Assembly: GCA_963763085.1 (NCBI GenBank)
Contig: CAVXNB010000004.1
Span: 1,426,001 to 1,490,000, forward strand
Source of the DNA: CAVXNB01 sp963763085
GTDB taxonomy: Bacteria > Actinomycetota > Acidimicrobiia > Acidimicrobiales > Bog-793
Length of the DNA: 64,000 nucleotides
Direction: 5' to 3'
Part shown: in pieces, positions 26,130 through 33,889 of the stretch
Layout: each line of letters opens with the position of its first letter
Position numbering within the stretch: the first letter of the stretch is position 1
Program-made: the position numbers and the translations under genes
The notes under the pieces: generated by a model
What the model saw: only the letters and a program-made list of their open reading frames with translations
The model's database searches: none
What the model was told of the DNA's origin: nothing

Positions 26130-26852
26130 GTGCGAGATCCGGAGTTTCCAGAGCGAATGGGTCTCACCGCATTCGAGCTTCTCCTCGCGGGCAGACCGCT
26201 CCGTAAGCGGTTGGCTGATCCAGACCCAGAATTCTCGCTGAGCATGAAACTCCGCGGCCCTGTCGGTGCTTCTAAGTACTTCGTCGCAAGATGGTTGCTC
26301 GGACTCGGCCTGTGCTTCAGCTTCGTGATCGCAATCGTAGTTGCCTTGTCGGTTCCTCATGATCTGGCGGCGGCTGTCGTCGTGTTCTTCGTCGGCTATT
26401 TCATCTGCTTCTGCCTCTCGCTCTCTCGCGTTGTCTCGGCAAGCCGCGCCGGAAGGGCGTTTTACCAATCTCGAAGCCAGCCCTTCTCGGTGCTGCAGCT
26501 CGGGCCCGGCCAGTTCCTTTTATCCCCTGACACGTACTTCAAGCTCACGATGCGTCGTGATGGCGACCTTGTCGTCTCGCCACCGAATGGCCAACCGCTT
26601 TGGAGGAGCCATACCCGAGGCCACCCAGGCGCCCGCGCCGTCATGCAGGTCGACGGGAACTTCATCATTCTCGAGGCGCGGGGCTCACCGCTGTGGGCGA
26701 CTGCTACCGAGGGCAATCCCGGCGCGGGGCTCGCGCTACAAGATGACGGAAACCTTCTTGTCTATTCGGAATCTGGCCAAATCCTCTGGCAATCCAAGAC
26801 GAGAAATGCCGGCTTACGAGAGCGGACGCGGAGGGACCGGTCAGGATGGTGA
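26130..26852 (+). CDS. Membrane protein with C-terminal B-type (bulb) mannose-binding lectin domain
   Basis: The protein has 240 residues from GTG 26130 (GAGAGGA seven bases upstream); ATG 26157 is an alternative. The N-terminal 45 residues are cytoplasmic, with LTAFELLLAGRPLRKRL. Two helices follow (about 58-78, WLLGLGLCFSFVIAIVVAL; about 82-102, LAAAVVVFFVGYFICFCLSL). The last 110 residues form a bulb-lectin beta-prism with three QxDGNxxxY-like sites: MRRDGDLVVS, MQVDGNFIILEARG and LQDDGNLLVYSESG, and the WxSxT strands LWRSHT, LWATAT and LWQSKT. With two helices the lectin faces the same side as the N-terminus, which would be the cytoplasm. That is odd for a sugar-binding domain; a topology error or an intracellular role is possible. 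Confidence 0.8.
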   Translation: MRDPEFPERMGLTAFELLLAGRPLRKRLADPDPEFSLSMKLRGPVGASKYFVARWLLGLGLCFSFVIAIVVALSVPHDLAAAVVVFFVGYFICFCLSLSRVVSASRAGRAFYQSRSQPFSVLQLGPGQFLLSPDTYFKLTMRRDGDLVVSPPNGQPLWRSHTRGHPGARAVMQVDGNFIILEARGSPLWATATEGNPGAGLALQDDGNLLVYSESGQILWQSKTRNAGLRERTRRDRSGW

Positions 26853-27019
26853 GCCTCGGACCGGAATCCTCGCCTCCACACGGGGTGTACGAAAACGTCG
26901 GAATGGGTGTACGGATTCGATCGGAACTGGTCTACGGGGCTCGGAATCGGCAGATACGTTCGGCGTCCACCATACGGGCCACCTCGACGCCTGCGCCGTC
27001 CGCTCTCCTCGGCGGAGGG

Positions 27020-28060
27020 TCAGCCGGCGAGCGGCGGCGGTCTCCGTCTCAGCTGGGGCTCGGCGATGGCAGGCGGGCTCCAACCCGCATCAGCCCAAAG
27101 AAAGTTGGTGCCAGGGGTGACGACGGCGTCGATCTTGTCCAGGATGTCGTCGGACAGTTCGATGTCGGCGGCGCCGAGCTGGCTGGCGAGGTGTTCGGCG
27201 GTGCGCGGCCCGATGATGGCCGAGGTGACGGCCGGGTGTTGCAGCACGAAAGCGATGGCCATGTGGATCAGGCTCATGCCGGCGTTCTCGGCGAGCTGGA
27301 CGAGCTGCTCGACGGCCTCCAGCTTCGCCTGGTTGGCCGGAATGGACAGGTCGTAGCGGGCGGGCAGCCGGCTGGACCGAGTGCTCGACACTTGGTCAAC
27401 ACCTTTGCGCCATCGACCGGACAGCCACCCGCCGGCGAGAGGACTCCACGTGATGACACCCATTCCGTAGCGGGCGCAGGTGGGCAGCACGTCGGCTTCG
27501 ACGCCTCGCGTGAGAATCGAGTACGGCGGCTGCTCGCACATGAACCGCTCTCGGCCGCGTTGCTGGGCGACCCATTGGGCTTCGACGATCGCGGAAGGCC
27601 CGAAGGTGGAAGAGCCGATGTAGCGGACCTTGCCCTGGTGGACGAGGTCACTGAGCGCGCCGAGGGTCACGTCGACATCGGTCTCGGGGTCTGGACGGTG
27701 AACCTGGTAGAGGTCGATGTAATCGGTGCGAAGGCGTCGCAGGCTGTTCTCGCACTCGGCGATGATCCATCGTCGGGACGTTCCCCGATGGTTGGGGTCG
27801 TTGCCCATCGGGCTGTACACCTTGGTGGCGATCACGAGATCGTCGCGCCGCCCGGCGACGGCTTTGCCGACAATCTCTTCGGACTCGCCGGCTGAGTAGA
27901 CGTCGGCGGTGTCGACAAAGTTGATGCCGGCATCGAGCGCCTGGCGGATGATCCGGATGCTCTCGTCGTGGTCTTTGGTGCCCCACTCGCCGAACATCAT
28001 GGCGCCGAGGCATAGCTTGCTGACCTGGACGCCGGTGCGCCCAAGGCGTCGGTATTCCAT
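27020..28060 (-). CDS. Aldo/keto reductase
   Basis: The protein has 346 residues. ATG 28060 (MEYRRLGRTGVQVSKLCLGA) is the family N-terminus; the 19-residue upstream extension is rejected. It is a TIM-barrel NADPH-dependent reductase. The catalytic tetrad is visible: Asp in INFVDTADVYS, Tyr in the same segment, Lys in LVIATKVYSPMG and His in IDLYQVHRPD. The cofactor site is near STFGPSAIVEAQWVAQQ and AIIGPRTAEHLASQL. The subgroup resembles AKR11/YhdN and general stress-type reductases that act on aldehydes. The gene is followed upstream by an F420-type LLM oxidoreductase on the same strand. Confidence 0.93.
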   Translation of the reverse strand: MEYRRLGRTGVQVSKLCLGAMMFGEWGTKDHDESIRIIRQALDAGINFVDTADVYSAGESEEIVGKAVAGRRDDLVIATKVYSPMGNDPNHRGTSRRWIIAECENSLRRLRTDYIDLYQVHRPDPETDVDVTLGALSDLVHQGKVRYIGSSTFGPSAIVEAQWVAQQRGRERFMCEQPPYSILTRGVEADVLPTCARYGMGVITWSPLAGGWLSGRWRKGVDQVSSTRSSRLPARYDLSIPANQAKLEAVEQLVQLAENAGMSLIHMAIAFVLQHPAVTSAIIGPRTAEHLASQLGAADIELSDDILDKIDAVVTPGTNFLWADAGWSPPAIAEPQLRRRPPPLAG

Positions 28061-28137
28061 GTGCCTTTTAGTCCTTTCAGTGGCAGTGATCGTGTGCGGC
28101 GACGTCGGAGTGCTCATCGGTCGCGGTCCAACTGGGA

Positions 28138-29070
28138 CTAGGTTACGGACGCTGCAGCGGCCGCCGCTTCGAGCTGGCCGAGGGGGTCGGCGACCAGGCT
28201 GAGCACGAGCTCAGTAGCTCCCGCAGCAACGACCTCGCGCAGCTGTTCCGCGCAACGCTCGACCGGGCCGTAGACCCCGACCCGCTCTCCCAGTCCTTCG
28301 CGGCCGTAAGCCGAGTCGACGTACTCGCCGAGTCGTCGCCTCGCCCTGTCCGAGTCTTCGTCGACGGAGATGTACACGCGCTTCGCGATCGGGAATCGGT
28401 CGCGGTCCCGCCCGTCAGCCTCGAGCGCCTCGGCGAGGAGCAGCACATGCTGGCGGAATTGTGCCGTCGACGAGGAGCCGGCACCGATCCAGCCGTCTGC
28501 GACCCGGGCGGCCCGCCGGATCGCCGACGGACTGCCGCCGCCGAGCCAGACCGGCGGATGCGGATGCTTGAGAGGCTTCGGCTCCATCGGAAGGTCCGAG
28601 AAGCTCCAGGTGGCGCCCTGGAAACTGGCCCTCGGCTTCGTCCAGAACTCCCTCAGGACCGCGATCGCCTCTTCCAGGCGGGCGCCGAGACCGGTGGTCG
28701 GTATGCCGAGACCGGCGACGGACTCGTCGTCGTGACCGACACCGAGACCGACCACGAGCCGACCACCGGAGAGCTGGTCGAGCGTCGTCAGTCGTTTCGC
28801 GAGGACGGCGGGATTGTGGCGCGAGACGATCAGGACGGCGATCCCGAGGGTCACTTCGCGAGTTACCGCTGCCGCGTACGTGAGGACTTCGAGCCCGTCG
28901 AGGAACGGTCGGGCCGAGAGCACATCGTCCATGGCCCACAGCCCGGCGAACCCGAGTTCCTCGGCTCGGGCGGCGTAACGCGCGACGAGCGGACCTGTGT
29001 CCGCGAGGACGAACTGGGGGATGTCGACTCCGACGTCCACTCGTGCGGTCCCGGTCGTCTCTATAACCAT
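28138..29070 (-). CDS. LLM-class (luciferase-like) F420-dependent oxidoreductase
   Basis: The protein has 310 residues, a full luciferase-like TIM barrel. Motifs: ARYAARAEELGFAGLWAMDD, TREVTLGIAVLIVSRHNPAV, KRLTTLDQLSGGRLVVGLGV (the family cofactor segment), then FWTKPRASFQG and HPPVWLGGGSPSAIRRAARV with DGWIG. The LGVG and GGxSPxAxRRAA segments are typical of actinobacterial F420 enzymes in the MSMEG-type TIGR03619 group. It transfers hydride between F420 and an unknown substrate. It reads together with the aldo/keto reductase gene 77 bases downstream, perhaps one redox operon. Confidence 0.92.
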   Translation of the reverse strand: MVIETTGTARVDVGVDIPQFVLADTGPLVARYAARAEELGFAGLWAMDDVLSARPFLDGLEVLTYAAAVTREVTLGIAVLIVSRHNPAVLAKRLTTLDQLSGGRLVVGLGVGHDDESVAGLGIPTTGLGARLEEAIAVLREFWTKPRASFQGATWSFSDLPMEPKPLKHPHPPVWLGGGSPSAIRRAARVADGWIGAGSSSTAQFRQHVLLLAEALEADGRDRDRFPIAKRVYISVDEDSDRARRRLGEYVDSAYGREGLGERVGVYGPVERCAEQLREVVAAGATELVLSLVADPLGQLEAAAAAASVT

Positions 29071-29474
29071 TCAAGTACAGTACGCCCGAGTCCTAGCCAG
29101 CCGAGGTGCGGATCCTCAGGTGCAGCCCGGAGTGTTTCCCGCAGACGGAGATAGCGACGACTGAGTCGCCGTGCGCGCTTTGGCTGAGGCGGCTACCGGT
29201 CACGGATCTGACCCCGCAACGACCGGTCCCTGATCGTGGGAGCGAAGTAAGAGGGCAACTAACTATCTCCTTGCTCCCGATGCCGGGGGCCGTGAAGTGG
29301 TAGACGGTCGCGCCGTCTGCTTGTCGTGTCACCCCCGAGAGTTTCATAGGAGAGGACCGAGACGTTCCGGTCTGTTTCTCGACGCCGCCCCAGCTAATGC
29401 CACTTGTCCGCGTCTGGCGAGCGGTTGACGGTTTCGGGGGCGTGGCGGCCATGTAAGGCTGTGCTGATCGCACC
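29071..29474. other. Divergent intergenic region
   Basis: About 400 bases separate the LLM gene from the ECF gene. A minus-strand open frame of 126 codons covers most of it, but it has no recognised domain, so it is not called as a gene. No match to the remnant A/C or to the ECF promoter type found upstream of the other sigma genes was seen. Confidence 0.35.
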
Positions 29475-30064
29475 GTGGAGATTCCGCTGATGGGTGAGTC
29501 CTCCGACAGGTTGGACCGAACCCTTCGCTTCGAGGCGCTCTACAACGCTCACTACCGCTCTATCTCCGGGTATGTACATCGGCGTGTGCCCGAGCACGAA
29601 GCTGCTGATGTAATCGCCCAGGTCTTCGCCGTCACCTGGCGACGCTTCGAGCACGTACCGCCCCCGCCGGAGGATCGTCTCTGGCTCTTTGGCGTTGCGC
29701 GGCGCAGTGTCGCCGACTACCGACGTTCCGGACTCCGGCGGCTCCGCCTTCACGCTCGCCTCGTGCAGGAGGTACGGCCCCTCTCGTTACCGGTCAGCGG
29801 CCTCGATCCCTCTCACGCTCGCGTCGCTGCGGCCGTTGCCAGGCTTCCGTCGAGAGACCGTGAGGTTCTGCAGCTCGTGCTTTGGGACGACCTATCCCAC
29901 GCCGAAGCCGCCGCTGTGCTCGGCTGCTCGGTCAATGCGATCGAACTCCGATTTCGCCGCGGCAAGCCCGTGTTCGTGACGCCCTCGCGGTAGCGGTCGA
30001 TCGCCCGGATCTGTCGCCGCGCCCGCCACAGCCTGCCAATGGAGGAGCCAGCCATGAATCTTGA
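29475..30064 (+). CDS. ECF sigma factor, frameshifted near its 3' end
   Basis: The uninterrupted frame gives 172 residues and stops at 29993. Region 2 has YNAHYRSISGYVHRRVPEHE, ADVIAQVFAVTWRRF and the LWLFGVARRSVADYRRS stretch. Region 4 has LPSRDREVLQLVLWDDLSHA and EAAAVLGCSVNAIELRFRR. After RRGK the family sequence resumes in the -1 frame as ARVRDALAVAVDRPDLSPRP and ends at TGA 30062-30064, which overlaps the start of the partner gene, as expected for a sigma/anti-sigma pair. One base is therefore missing near 29962-29966. GTG 29475 is used; ATG 29490 is a good alternative. Confidence 0.85.
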
Positions 30065-31793
30065 CGAGCTGATCCGCGAGATCAATCCGGTGCCCGTCGA
30101 CTCGGCCCCCGGACCCGAGTCCCACGAAGCAAGGGCGATTCTGGAGCGCCTTCTAACCGAGCCTGAGCGAGCTGGCGCCTCACAGTCGAGTCGCCGAGTT
30201 CGTCCGGGACCCTGGATTCATCGCATGGCCATCCTTGCGGTAGCCGCTGTCATCTTGGCGGTGTTCTTCGTGCCGCTTCCGCACGTAAGCCTGTTCAAGC
30301 ATCTTGTCACCCCTACCAAGCCGTCGACGCCGACCACCACGACCGCTCCGGTCGAGATCCAACTCGTCCTCGACCGGACCCAGGTCACGGCGGGGACGCT
30401 CATCCGAGGCGAGGTGCTTCTGACGAACACGACCGGTAGGACTATCACGGTCGGGACCTGTGCCGCCGACGGGTGGCTCTCGGTGGGACTGACTAATCAC
30501 GAGGTGAGCTACGAGCCGCTCAGTCCTCTTATAGCGTGTGCACCGACGGTGCGGCTTTCACCAGGGCTGAATCGTTTCCCGATTACGATCTCATCCGATT
30601 TCCAGGGCTGTACACGGAACAGCAGTCAGGCGACTCCACTACTCCCGGTCTGTACCTCGAATGGAGATGCACCCCTGCCCGCCGGGCAGTACCTCACCAG
30701 GATCGTCACCATGGGTCTACCAGCGGGGACACGGCTGCCGTCTGCGATCAAAGTTACGCTCCTCGCCACTTCAGCCGTCTGTGGCAGCATCTCCTTCGCT
30801 CCGGCCAAGCTTTCGGCGATCACGTTCCTCAGCGCCACGACGGGCCTCGGCGTGTGGTCTCAGAGTTCGTCCTGCGGCGCTCGGCTGGTACGTACACGCA
30901 ACGGTGGCAAGACGTGGAAAGTCGTTGGCGGCAGGCTCCCTTCGTCCATCGGTGACTACTCGGCGAGCGCGACGCCGACGATGGTGTTCCCGACAGCAAG
31001 AGTCGGTTGGGTGAGCAGTGGCGGTGCGCTCGTCACGACGCGAAATGGCGGCTCTACCTGGACGACGGTCCCGCTCGGTGGGTGGGTGGCGGCAATCAGC
31101 CGTTCCGGGTCGTCCTTGTGGGCGTTCATCGCACCGTGCAACGCGCACCCGAATACGTGCTCCTACCGCCTAGAGGTGGGCACCATCAACAGCACGACCT
31201 TCCATGAGGTTGGTTTGCTTCCGGCCTCGCTAGGCAACTTCTCGCCCCTCGTCGTCACTCGTCTCAATCCCGAGCGTGCCTTGGTAGCAGTCGGGCAAAT
31301 GGGGGCCTCATCGGCAATCCTCACGACCGACGCGGGCAGCCGCTGGACGATGGTGAGGGCTTGTGCGCAGTCGGGCTTCGTTGCAGTCGCCTTCGGTTCC
31401 ACTACTCCGAGCGCCGCCTGGGTTCTCTGTTTCGGCGGCGGATCCATGAGTAGCTCGGTGAAGACCATTGAGCGCTCCGCCGACGGCGGCAGGACGTGGA
31501 CAATAGTCGCGGCCGACCGGAGCCTCTCGGGAAGACCGCCCAGTCCCGTACCCAGCCCGGATGGCAACGTCTTTGCAGTGCCTTCGACCACGACGATGTG
31601 GATGGCGACGGTGAACTCACTTTACGGGAGCCGAGACGGCGGCAAGCGGTGGTTCTGGGTTCACGGGCCGAGCTTTGACGGTGCCGGGACCTTCGCCAGC
31701 TTTTCGTTCGTCAGCGCTAAGGATGGCTGGCTGCTTGCCCCCGGCAGTGGACTCTGGCGCACGACGAACGGCGCTACATGGCATTCTCTGTAG
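30054..31793 (+). CDS. Membrane-anchored BNR/YCF48-type propeller, partner of ECF sigma factor
   Basis: The protein has 579 residues from ATG 30054, with GGAGGAG upstream. The head (about 1-55) begins MNLDELIREINPVPVDSAPG. The helix at about 59-75 ends in FFVPLPHVSLFKH, the third example of the VPIPQLHLF-type motif. Next is an Ig/BsuPI-like domain (about 95-200; LVLDRTQVTAGTLIRGEVLL, TNTTGRTITVG). The remaining 370 residues are a propeller with BNR boxes: TRNGGKTWKVVGG, TRNGGSTWTTVPL, TDAGSRWTMV, SADGGRTWTIVAA, SRDGGKRWFWV, and a last TTNGATWHSL. No hydrolase residues are apparent. Probably a ligand-sensing regulator of the preceding sigma factor. Confidence 0.85.
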   Translation: MNLDELIREINPVPVDSAPGPESHEARAILERLLTEPERAGASQSSRRVRPGPWIHRMAILAVAAVILAVFFVPLPHVSLFKHLVTPTKPSTPTTTTAPVEIQLVLDRTQVTAGTLIRGEVLLTNTTGRTITVGTCAADGWLSVGLTNHEVSYEPLSPLIACAPTVRLSPGLNRFPITISSDFQGCTRNSSQATPLLPVCTSNGDAPLPAGQYLTRIVTMGLPAGTRLPSAIKVTLLATSAVCGSISFAPAKLSAITFLSATTGLGVWSQSSSCGARLVRTRNGGKTWKVVGGRLPSSIGDYSASATPTMVFPTARVGWVSSGGALVTTRNGGSTWTTVPLGGWVAAISRSGSSLWAFIAPCNAHPNTCSYRLEVGTINSTTFHEVGLLPASLGNFSPLVVTRLNPERALVAVGQMGASSAILTTDAGSRWTMVRACAQSGFVAVAFGSTTPSAAWVLCFGGGSMSSSVKTIERSADGGRTWTIVAADRSLSGRPPSPVPSPDGNVFAVPSTTTMWMATVNSLYGSRDGGKRWFWVHGPSFDGAGTFASFSFVSAKDGWLLAPGSGLWRTTNGATWHSL

Positions 31794-31857
31794 CACGGAT
31801 GCGACCCGGTTTGAGGCCGCTTCCTCGGTCCAACGACTCGACCTTCGCGTTCGGATT

Positions 31858-32376
31858 TCAGGGTGCGGCGTTCACCCAATGGCCACGGTGGACAACATCG
31901 TCAAAGGGTCTCCGGTTGGGACGTGCAATCGGCCGCAGAGGGCGGTCAGCCGGATAGCCCAACGAGATCATGGCGATAGCGATTCGGTCCTCGGGATGGC
32001 CGAGGACGTTCCTAACGAGTTCCTGGTCGCCAATGGCGGAGTGGCACGATCCAATGCCGAGGTCGGTGGCCGCCAGGAGCATGCTCATCGTGAGCTGCCC
32101 GAGGTCGAACTCAACGAACTCCCCCTCGACGGACGGGGCGAGAACGACGATCGCAGCGGCGGCGCGTGCCACGTGTTCGGCCCAGGTCCAGGCTTTCGAG
32201 AGCTGCTCCAGTTGGCGGCGGTCCGTGCAGACGACAAGGTCCCAACGTTGCTCGTTGTTCGACGAAGGCGATCGCCAGCCCGCTTCGAGGATGCGGTCGA
32301 GTTCGTCCGGGGCGAGCGGCTCCTCGGTGAAGGTACGCACGTTGCGACGAGAACAGATTGCGGTCCAGGTTTCCAT
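31858..32376 (-). CDS. Nitroreductase family protein
   Basis: The protein has 172 residues from ATG 32376 (METWTAICSRRNVRTF); the 79-residue in-frame extension upstream has no homology and is rejected. The FMN-binding pattern is clear: RRNVRTFTEEPLAPDELDRI near the N-terminus, RSPSSNNEQRWDLVVCTD, the second FMN segment LTMSMLLAATDLGIGSCHSA and the C-terminal IAMISLGYPADRPLRP. It reduces nitro or quinone-like substrates with NAD(P)H and works as a homodimer. It is convergent with the propeller gene. The length is at the short end for the family. Confidence 0.92.
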   Translation of the reverse strand: METWTAICSRRNVRTFTEEPLAPDELDRILEAGWRSPSSNNEQRWDLVVCTDRRQLEQLSKAWTWAEHVARAAAAIVVLAPSVEGEFVEFDLGQLTMSMLLAATDLGIGSCHSAIGDQELVRNVLGHPEDRIAIAMISLGYPADRPLRPIARPNRRPFDDVVHRGHWVNAAP

Positions 32377-32438
32377 GGAGGACGAACCTACAGCGTGACC
32401 GCTCCCCGGCATCCGAGCGATGTACGTGGTCGATCTGC

Positions 32439-33656
32439 TCAGCCGACGGGATTCGGGACGATCGACCAGCCGTAGTGCTCCGTGATCGGGAGAGACTTTG
32501 CCGCGCCCGTACTGTAAGAACCGACACCCAAGCAGCTGGAGGCTGCGCAGGCCACCCCTCTCATTCTGATTCCGAAGGCAGCGGGCGGGCTCGGGCTCGG
32601 CACTATCGACCACTTCGAGCCGTTCCAGTTCTCGACGAGCGTAGAAACAGTTGAACTCGTGAAACCATCGCCTATTGCTGTGCAGTCCGACGGGTTCGAA
32701 CAGGCGACGCCGTCCAGTTCACCTTGGGCCGCCCTCGGCACATTCGGTGTGGGGATGATCGACCACTCCACACCGTTCCAGCTCTCGGCAAAGGTCCCCT
32801 TGGAGACGCCGACGGCCATACAGTTCGCTGGCCCCGGGCAGGCGACGCCCCAAAGGAAGCCCGGCGAACTCGGGCTTGTCATGATCGACCATCGGACGCC
32901 GTTCCAGCTTTCGATCAGAACGCGGCTTTGTCCTGTCGAGAGCTCGTCATGGCCTACGGCGATGCAGTTGTCCACGCCCGTGCACGCGACGGCACTCAAT
33001 CCGCTTGTCGTCGCTGTCGGAGCGTTCGGGCTCCTTATGATCGACCAGGCAGCGCCGTTCCAGATCTCGACAAGGGTGTCGGAGCCTCCCGACGGCAGGT
33101 CGTCGCTGCCGACCGCTGCGCAGAACGAGAGCGTCACACAGGCCACGGAGGCCAGCCCGACTCCGTCTCCCTTCGGATTGGGTGTCGACATGAGCGACCA
33201 CTTCGAGCCGTTCCAGCGCTCGGCGAGCGTGTTCGTACGAGTACTCGTGGAGTAGCTACCAACGGCTACGCAGCGCGACGCGTCCTGGCAGGCGACTCCG
33301 TCCAGCTCGCTTTGAACAGCCTTCGTCGGGCTGGCCACGATGGACCACCGCGAGCCGGTCCAGTGCAAGACGAGAGTGGCGCCAGCGTGAAGGCGAGGCA
33401 CGACATAGGTTCCGACGGCAATGCAGTTCGACTCGCTCGTGCAGGTGACGCCGCTCAGAGAGCCCTGCGGGAGTACCAAGCTCTTGGGCTGAGCAGAAGC
33501 ACGCGAGTTGGACGCGACCGCGTTCGCCGCCTTGCCGGGAGAGGGTGGTGATGCAACTCGGCCACAGGCGGCGCCGAGGAGGCAGACCGTTGCGAGGAGA
33601 GCCCCGAGAGCTGGAGTCGACTTCGACGATGTTGCGGCCCCCGCCCCGCGTCCCAT
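32439..33656 (-). CDS. Lipoprotein with seven SCxxxxxCxAVG propeller repeats
   Basis: The protein has 405 residues. The signal peptide ends in the lipobox CLLGAAC at about residue 31. About seven repeats of about 48 residues follow, each with a cysteine pair and a Trp-rich strand: VTCTSESNCIAVG with LHWTGSRWSIV, VACQDASRCVAVG with AERWNGSKWSLM, VACVTLSFCAAVG with VEIWNGAAWSII, VACTGVDNCIAVG, VACPGPANCMAVG, VACSNPSDCTAIG, and VACAASSCLGVG. One WNGxxWSI strand per blade suggests a seven-bladed propeller. It sits on the outer face of the membrane. Related repeats occur at 6686, 8879 and 25186. The ligand is unknown. Confidence 0.85.
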   Translation of the reverse strand: MGRGAGAATSSKSTPALGALLATVCLLGAACGRVASPPSPGKAANAVASNSRASAQPKSLVLPQGSLSGVTCTSESNCIAVGTYVVPRLHAGATLVLHWTGSRWSIVASPTKAVQSELDGVACQDASRCVAVGSYSTSTRTNTLAERWNGSKWSLMSTPNPKGDGVGLASVACVTLSFCAAVGSDDLPSGGSDTLVEIWNGAAWSIIRSPNAPTATTSGLSAVACTGVDNCIAVGHDELSTGQSRVLIESWNGVRWSIMTSPSSPGFLWGVACPGPANCMAVGVSKGTFAESWNGVEWSIIPTPNVPRAAQGELDGVACSNPSDCTAIGDGFTSSTVSTLVENWNGSKWSIVPSPSPPAAFGIRMRGVACAASSCLGVGSYSTGAAKSLPITEHYGWSIVPNPVG

Positions 33657-33889
33657 AATCGCCCCTTCCGGCGCACTCTGCTCGACGAATGGTACCTGTT
33701 GCCCGTTCCGGCTTCCGAGTGATGAGGCCCGCGCCTCAGCTCAACACTCGGCTGGAACGCTCACGACTGCACCGACCTGCGACAGTGGGAGTGGCCAGCC
33801 CTGCCCTCGCCAGCATCCGAAGGTTTCACGTACGGTCATGACCGTGGGAACGCTCAGCGAGCATCACGGGACGGGGGAGTAGGACTCGA

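Noticed and set aside
26846..27895. Long plus-strand open frame opposite the aldo/keto reductase
   Set aside because: It is antisense to a gene with full catalytic motifs; long antisense frames are expected at this GC content.
29093..29473. Minus-strand 126-codon open frame
   Set aside because: No recognised domain, ribosome site or neighbour logic; it fills a divergent promoter region.
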